A DNA stretch of 64,000 bases, taken from the NCBI RefSeq assembly GCF_013407145.1, contig NZ_CP026993.1, positions 372,001 through 436,000 of the forward strand, in the 5' to 3' direction. The notes below the pieces were generated by a model that saw only the letters and a program-made list of their open reading frames with translations, was not told the DNA's origin and searched no databases. This document shows, piece by piece, positions 59,712 to 64,000 of the stretch. Positions within the stretch are counted from its first letter, which is position 1. Every line of letters starts with the position of its first letter. Source of the DNA: Nitrosopumilus cobalaminigenes. GTDB lineage: Archaea; Thermoproteota; Nitrososphaeria; Nitrososphaerales; Nitrosopumilaceae. Position numbers and translations under genes: made by a program.

Positions 59712-60797
59712 ATGGACATTTTACAATTAATTCAGGCAAATCTACTAACGCCAATAATTCTATTTTTTCTATTTGGAATAATTGCAGCTAGAATAAAATC
59801 TGATTTGAAAATCCCTGAAGCTATTTCTGAATTCTTACCTATCTATCTTCTTGCAGCTATTGGTTTGCATGGTGGAATCGAAATGCGTAACACTGGATTT
59901 GAAAACATGTTGATTCCAATGTTAGTTGCAATTGGTTTATCTTTGTTGTTTACATTAAATCATTATCAAATTCTAAGAAGACTAGGAAAATTCAATTTGT
60001 TTGATTCTTACGCTTTAGCATCTACTTATGGTGCGGTAGGTGCGGTTCATTTCTCTGTTGGTTTATCATTTTTAAAAAATCAGGGAGTTTCTTCAGAAGG
60101 ATACATTGCAGCCATTCTTGCAGTGTTAGAACCTCTTGCCTTCATTTTAGCAATATTTATGACAAATATGGCAGTAGCAAAACAAATCCGTCAGAAAAAA
60201 CAATCTTTCTCTGATGACAACTCAACTGATATTGATGTTGGATTTAACCAAACTAAGATAAAACTCTCAAAAGTATTACGTGAATCCATTACTGGAAAAG
60301 CAATTGTAATTTTACTTGGTAGTATTGTGATTGGTTACATAATTGGAGAAGAGGGTTTTGAACCAATCAAAATTGTATTTGACGATATGTTTACTGGAGC
60401 AATTGTAATTTTCATGATTGAAATGGGAATAATTGCTGGTCAACGACTTGATGATATCAAAAAAGTAGGCATTTTTCTTACCTCTTTTGCAATAATCATG
60501 CCATTATTCAATGGTATAGTTGGTGTTTTAGTTTCAACTGCATTGGGATTGAGCGTAGGTGGCGCAGTCATGTTTGGATTGTTAATGGCTAGTGCTTCCT
60601 TTATTGCAGCCCCTGCAGTTTTACGTCATGCAATTCCTGAAGCAAAACCAAGTCTATACATAACATCTGCCTTGGGAATAACATTCCCATTTAACATCAT
60701 TGTCACATTGCCTATTCTGTTTACCATCTCCACACTTGTACATTCTGGAGATGGAACGATAGACTTATTCAATTACATTACTGAGGGATTCTTGTGA
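59712..60797 (+). CDS. sbtA: SbtA-type sodium-dependent bicarbonate transporter
   Basis: The 361-residue protein has about ten TM helices in two inverted halves. STYGAVGAVHFSVGLSFL (near residue 106) and MASASFIAAPAVLRHAIPEA are SbtA motifs. SbtA in cyanobacteria imports HCO3- with Na+. An autotroph that fixes bicarbonate through the 3-hydroxypropionate/4-hydroxybutyrate cycle would benefit. The stop overlaps the PII-like gene by 4 bp. Confidence 0.88.
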   Translation: MDILQLIQANLLTPIILFFLFGIIAARIKSDLKIPEAISEFLPIYLLAAIGLHGGIEMRNTGFENMLIPMLVAIGLSLLFTLNHYQILRRLGKFNLFDSYALASTYGAVGAVHFSVGLSFLKNQGVSSEGYIAAILAVLEPLAFILAIFMTNMAVAKQIRQKKQSFSDDNSTDIDVGFNQTKIKLSKVLRESITGKAIVILLGSIVIGYIIGEEGFEPIKIVFDDMFTGAIVIFMIEMGIIAGQRLDDIKKVGIFLTSFAIIMPLFNGIVGVLVSTALGLSVGGAVMFGLLMASASFIAAPAVLRHAIPEAKPSLYITSALGITFPFNIIVTLPILFTISTLVHSGDGTIDLFNYITEGFL

Positions 60798-61096
60798 AAC
60801 TGTACAATGTTAAACTGCTTACAATAACTTGTGAGATTTTGGCACAAGAAAATATCATTGAGATTCTCAAAAAACATGAAATCACTGGATATACAACTTA
60901 TGAAGTTGATGGCAATGGTGCACGTGGACTTCGTGGACAAGGTCTAAAAACTGAAAAAAATGTTAAAGTTGAAGTAATTATGCGTGAGGAAAAACTACAA
61001 GATGTTGTAGAAGAGATCTCAAGAACATTATTTGCAAACTTTGCAATAGTTCTCTATGTTAGTGATGTTGGCGTAGTACGAACTGAAAAGTTCTAA
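60794..61096 (+). CDS. SbtB-like PII signalling protein
   Basis: The 100-residue protein has a PII-type ferredoxin-like fold. A helix and beta pattern is followed by a T-loop-like segment (TTYEVDGNGARGLRGQGL) and ends FAIVLYVSDVGVVRTEKF. It overlaps sbtA by 4 bp. In cyanobacteria SbtB binds adenyl nucleotides and inhibits SbtA. The C-terminal CGPxGC redox motif of some SbtB proteins is absent. It starts with GTG at 60794 and is convergent with arsR. Confidence 0.8.
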   Translation: MKLYNVKLLTITCEILAQENIIEILKKHEITGYTTYEVDGNGARGLRGQGLKTEKNVKVEVIMREEKLQDVVEEISRTLFANFAIVLYVSDVGVVRTEKF

Positions 61097-61392
61097 CAAC
61101 ATTTGTCATCTGAACATAAAATTGGAATCTTTTTACTTGTTTTTGTAACCGTTGAAATCAATTCTGATAGTTGATTATTTGAAATTGTATACATTGCTTT
61201 TTTACCTTCATCCCTTGATCTGACTATTCCACATTTTTTTAGTGTCTTTAGATGATGTGAAACTAATGGCTGATCTTTTTCTAATTTCTCTACAAAATCA
61301 TTCACACACAACTCTTTGTTTTTTTGTAGCAATTCTAAAATTTCAAAACGAGTTTCATCACAAATACATTTTAGAAGGCTGACCCCATTCAT
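61093..61392 (-). CDS. arsR: ArsR-family metal(loid)-responsive repressor
   Basis: The 99-residue protein has an ArsR winged helix (ETRFEILELLQKNKELCVND, then DQPLVSHHLKTLKKCGIV). The classic ELCVCDL site is reduced to ELCVND. The C-terminal end carries CSDDKCC, so sensing may rely on these Cys. It is divergent from arsC, with a dyad over its start codon, and overlaps the SbtB-like gene end by 4 bp. Confidence 0.82.
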   Translation of the reverse strand: MNGVSLLKCICDETRFEILELLQKNKELCVNDFVEKLEKDQPLVSHHLKTLKKCGIVRSRDEGKKAMYTISNNQLSELISTVTKTSKKIPILCSDDKCC

Positions 61393-61420
61393 ATCAATTT
61401 AAATTTATATAAACTGATAT
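61391..61420. promoter_or_regulatory. ArsR-type dyad in the divergent promoter
   Basis: ATATCAATTTAAATTTATAT (continuing to AAACTGATAT) reads as a 30-bp dyad with about 12 of 15 positions matching in each half. It covers the arsR start region and lies 19 bp upstream of the arsC ATG, a good position for autoregulation. Confidence 0.5.
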
Positions 61421-61438
61421 TTATGTGATATTATAGAA

Positions 61439-61840
61439 ATGTCTGAAAATATCCTGTTTGTATGCGTAGAAAATGCAGGTAGGAGTCAAATGGCTGAGGC
61501 ATTTTTTAGAAAATTTGCTCCAAATCATTTCAATGTGTCTAGTGCTGGTACTACTCCATCATCTCAACTTAATCCAATTGTAATTAAAGTGATGAAAGAA
61601 ATTGGAATTGATATGGTAAATCAAAAACCAAAAATTTTGTCTGATGTTATGATAAAATATTCTTCTAAAACTGTCAACATGGGATGCATGGACAAAGAAT
61701 CGTGTCCTTCCTTGTTTGTCAAAGATACTCTTGATTGGAATATTCCTGATCCAAAAGAAAAAACTATTGATGAAGTTAGAGAAATTCGTGATAAAATAAA
61801 ATCTGAAGTTCTAAATTTAATTAAATCTCTTGAGGCATAA
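61439..61840 (+). CDS. arsC: arsenate reductase, low-molecular-weight phosphatase type
   Basis: The 133-residue protein has the LMW-PTP active loop CVENAGRS (Cys9, Arg15) and downstream Cys residues in MGCMDKESCPS. The DP pair (IPDPKEKT) completes the phosphatase fold. It should reduce arsenate to arsenite using thioredoxin or glutaredoxin-like thiols. The aquaporin gene follows 4 bp later, so the arsenite would leave by that channel. Confidence 0.87.
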   Translation: MSENILFVCVENAGRSQMAEAFFRKFAPNHFNVSSAGTTPSSQLNPIVIKVMKEIGIDMVNQKPKILSDVMIKYSSKTVNMGCMDKESCPSLFVKDTLDWNIPDPKEKTIDEVREIRDKIKSEVLNLIKSLEA

Positions 61841-61844
61841 GTAA

Positions 61845-62528
61845 ATGGTCTATTCAAACTTGCAGATTTTTACAGTTGAGTTAATTGGAACTTTCATTCT
61901 TGTAGTTTTTGCAACTGGCTCAATAGTTTATGATGCTGAAGTTTTTGACGGTCAATTAGGAATTCCATTTGCAGCTGTAGCTCCATTTATTGCACTACTA
62001 ATTGGTGTGTATTCCTTTGGAAAAATATCTTTAGCACATTTTAATCCTGCAGTAACTATCGGTTATTATATTACAGGCCACATTTCTAAAATTCAAATTG
62101 TATATTATTTTACAGCAGAAATAATTGGTGCAATATTAGGATCACTTTTTGTTTTAACATTCATTGGAGACAAAATGAATCTTGGAGCAAATGCTCCCAA
62201 TCTTGATTTTTCAATTTTTGTAATTTTTCCAGTTGAAGTTTTAGCTTCTGCGATGTTAATGGGTGTGATCTTTTATGTTGTGTATACTAAAGGTTTGAGA
62301 GGATTTAGTGGAGTCGCAATTGGAGGAATAGTTGGATTGGATATTCTGTTTTTGGCTTTTATTTCTGGCGCATCTATGAATCCTGCTAGGGCTCTTGCCC
62401 CCGCATTATTGTCTGGAACTTTTGAACATCTCTGGCTTTACTGGACTGCACCCTATGTGGGAACTACAATTGCGGCATTTTTCTTTAGAAAGAAATTCCA
62501 AGCACAAAGAGCCGCAAATTACGAATAA
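61845..62528 (+). CDS. MIP-family channel (aquaglyceroporin-like)
   Basis: The 227-residue protein has six TM helices and both NPA boxes (FNPAVT at residues 66-71, MNPARA at 178-183). In AqpS-type operons such a channel replaces the ArsB/Acr3 efflux pump and releases arsenite downhill. The ar/R selectivity residues cannot be judged without an alignment, so water or glycerol permeability is also possible. Start is ATG at 61845. Confidence 0.87.
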   Translation: MVYSNLQIFTVELIGTFILVVFATGSIVYDAEVFDGQLGIPFAAVAPFIALLIGVYSFGKISLAHFNPAVTIGYYITGHISKIQIVYYFTAEIIGAILGSLFVLTFIGDKMNLGANAPNLDFSIFVIFPVEVLASAMLMGVIFYVVYTKGLRGFSGVAIGGIVGLDILFLAFISGASMNPARALAPALLSGTFEHLWLYWTAPYVGTTIAAFFFRKKFQAQRAANYE

Positions 62529-62553
62529 TAATGACCCAAAATACCCATGAGTA

Positions 62554-63831
62554 GTGTCTGAATCCAAAAAATTATTCAATATTGCAAAAAAGGTGATCCC
62601 CTCAGGCGTTAATAGTCCAGTTAGATATTTTGAACCCTATCCATTCTTCACAAAAAAAGCAAATGGTGCATACATCTGGGATGCTGATAACAAGCGTTAC
62701 ATTGATTTTTGCAATGGATATGGTGCTTTACTCTTAGGACACAGAAGAAAAGAAATAATCAAATCTGTATCAAACCAATTATCAAAAGGCACTCTATACT
62801 GTACTCCCACTGAATCCGAAATTGAACTCTCAAAATTAATCATTGGAAATTTTCCATCTGTTGACAAAGTAAGATTGATGAACACTGGAGGCGAAGCAAC
62901 AATGACTGCAATTAGATTAGCACGTGGGTTTACAAAAAAGAAGAAAATAATAAAATTTGAAGGATGTTATCATGGTGCACATGACTCTGTTTTAGTCAAA
63001 GCTGGTTCTGGTTCTGCTCATAATGGAATTTCTGTATCTGATGGTGGTTTGGATGAAGTTTCAAAAAACACATTGGTTGTAGAATATAATAATATTGAAG
63101 ATTTACAAAAAACAATTAGAAAAAATAAAGACATTGCAGGAGTTATTGTGGAACCAATTCTTGCAAATATGGGATTAATTTTACCTGAAAAGAATTTCCT
63201 TTCTGATTTACGAAAAATTACTAAAGAAAATAACATTCCATTAATTTTTGATGAGGTTGTTACAGGTTTTAGAGTTGCACCTGGTGGAGCGCAAGAACAT
63301 TTTGGAATTAAGCCTGACATAACTACAATGGCCAAAGCACTAAGCAATGGATTTACTATCTCTGCAGTTGGAGGTAAAAAAGAAATCATGGATTTACTTT
63401 CCCCTAGAGGGAAAGTTTACCAAGCAAGTACATTTGCTGGCAATCCAATTTCTGTTAGTGCTGCAATTAGTTCAATTAAAACAATTAACAAAATCAAAAA
63501 TAAACTATATTCAAAACTTGAGCGATTCAATTTGCTATTTTCTACCGCACTAGATGACATGGCTACTGACATGAAAATCCCACACCAAATCAATTTTACA
63601 GCCTCAATGTTTCAGATTTTCTTCACAAACAAACCTGTTGTAGATTATCAATCATCTAAGAATGCAAATGCAAAGAAATTCCAAAAATTATTCCAAACTC
63701 TACTAAAAAAGGGAATTTTTATTGCTCCTTCTCAATTTGAAGTGGTTTTTCTCTCTGATGCTCACACTCAAACTGATCTAAACAAAACTCTTGATGCATA
63801 CCATTCTGCATTAACATCGGTGAAAAATTGA
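62554..63831 (+). CDS. hemL: glutamate-1-semialdehyde 2,1-aminomutase
   Basis: The 425-residue PLP enzyme (class III aminotransferase fold) has NTGGEATMTAIRLAR near residue 110, FDEVVTGFRV near 232, and the PLP-binding Lys261 in TTMAKALSNGF. It forms 5-aminolevulinate from glutamate 1-semialdehyde, the C5 route to haem and vitamin B12. The stop codon overlaps the start of hemC. GTG at 62554 is used. Confidence 0.88.
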   Translation: MSESKKLFNIAKKVIPSGVNSPVRYFEPYPFFTKKANGAYIWDADNKRYIDFCNGYGALLLGHRRKEIIKSVSNQLSKGTLYCTPTESEIELSKLIIGNFPSVDKVRLMNTGGEATMTAIRLARGFTKKKKIIKFEGCYHGAHDSVLVKAGSGSAHNGISVSDGGLDEVSKNTLVVEYNNIEDLQKTIRKNKDIAGVIVEPILANMGLILPEKNFLSDLRKITKENNIPLIFDEVVTGFRVAPGGAQEHFGIKPDITTMAKALSNGFTISAVGGKKEIMDLLSPRGKVYQASTFAGNPISVSAAISSIKTINKIKNKLYSKLERFNLLFSTALDDMATDMKIPHQINFTASMFQIFFTNKPVVDYQSSKNANAKKFQKLFQTLLKKGIFIAPSQFEVVFLSDAHTQTDLNKTLDAYHSALTSVKN

Positions 63832-64000
63832 AGTACATAGTTGGAGCTAGGGGAAGTCAACTATCTGTTGCACAGACAAACTGGGTGATCTCTGAATTAA
63901 AAAAAGTGAATCCTGATTGCGAATATGAAATCAAACCAATTACCACAAAAGGTGATACTGATACTAGACCATTATTTACAATAGATCAAAAAGGAATCTT
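63828..64000 (+). CDS. hemC: porphobilinogen deaminase, 5' end only
   Basis: The visible 57 codons (starting MKYIVGARGSQLSVAQTNWV) match the N-terminus of HemC, with GARGSQLSVAQ and the later TTKGDTDT segment. It continues past the window. The TTG start at 63828 overlaps the hemL stop by 4 bp. HemC joins four porphobilinogens into hydroxymethylbilane. Confidence 0.88.
   Translation, partial: MKYIVGARGSQLSVAQTNWVISELKKVNPDCEYEIKPITTKGDTDTRPLFTIDQKGI

Noticed and set aside
1-64000. CRISPR arrays, insertion sequences, integrases, prophage or toxin-antitoxin pairs.
   Set aside because: No regularly spaced repeats, transposase or integrase signatures or phage structural genes were found. The PLD-like protein alone is insufficient to call a defence system.

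Overview
The window looks like a chromosome segment of an ammonia-oxidising archaeon of the Nitrosopumilus type (Nitrososphaerota/Thaumarchaeota). The evidence is strongly AT-rich DNA, archaeal information-processing genes (Rpo3, eL18-uL13-uS9, SBDS-Rrp4-Rrp41-Rrp42-eL43-Pcc1-prefoldin beta, uL16, EndA, Nob1), a cupredoxin-fused multicopper oxidase, the thaumarchaeal WIKNNAGWW repeat, F420-related genes, frequent TTG/GTG starts and many very short Cys-rich proteins. There is no rRNA, CRISPR array, IS element or clear prophage. The genus is an inference from gene content only.

Layout. 0.2-12.4 kb: an aRF1 paralogue, an FAD oxidoreductase, a 2-hydroxyacid dehydrogenase, a two-gene 2-oxoacid:ferredoxin oxidoreductase, a run of four overlapping micro-ORFs with Cys pairs, hypothetical genes and CofE. 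12.4-16.9 kb: two complete aconitase-family dehydratases in tandem (an archaeal-type pair, then a bacterial-type LeuCD pair) and a nucleotidyltransferase. 16.9-24.2 kb: ribosomal/RNA polymerase genes and the exosome cluster, ending with an XPF-type nuclease and a two-finger C2H2 protein. 24.2-31.5 kb is the most accessory-looking part: a two-domain multicopper oxidase with a plastocyanin tail, a secreted Kazal/metallo-beta-lactamase fusion, a winged-helix regulator, an Hsp20 operon, and a family of micro-proteins (three Cys-rich paralogues and two one-TM paralogues) in two linked arrangements.

31.5-45 kb: Nob1, NAD kinase, rhodanese, an extended ferredoxin, a membrane GT2 glycosyltransferase whose C-terminal domain is duplicated as the next gene, a long coiled-coil protein, a CPA2 antiporter, tRNA-Gly(GCC), uL16, EndA and tRNA-Glu(CTC). 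45-58 kb is rich in exported proteins: a metallothionein-like micro-protein, WIKNNAGWW-repeat, beta-propeller, NHL/RTX and triple-repeat proteins, a membrane-anchored HTH regulator divergent from the beta-propeller gene, and an ABC exporter. 58-64 kb holds nutrient and stress transport: PhoU-like/PiT phosphate uptake, an SbtA/SbtB-like bicarbonate pair, an ArsR/ArsC/aquaporin arsenic module, then hemL and the start of hemC.

The best candidate for an undescribed system is the micro-protein module at 27.9-31.5 kb. A one-TM peptide with an invariant 16-residue core (MVHAPFKKVVKFDLLC) occurs twice, each time next to a Cys-rich peptide from a three-member family whose eight metal-ligand positions are in identical register. 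One copy sits in an Hsp20 operon. Overall I count 17 proteins under 75 residues with paired Cys or Cys/His motifs in 64 kb, most of them below ordinary gene-calling length limits.
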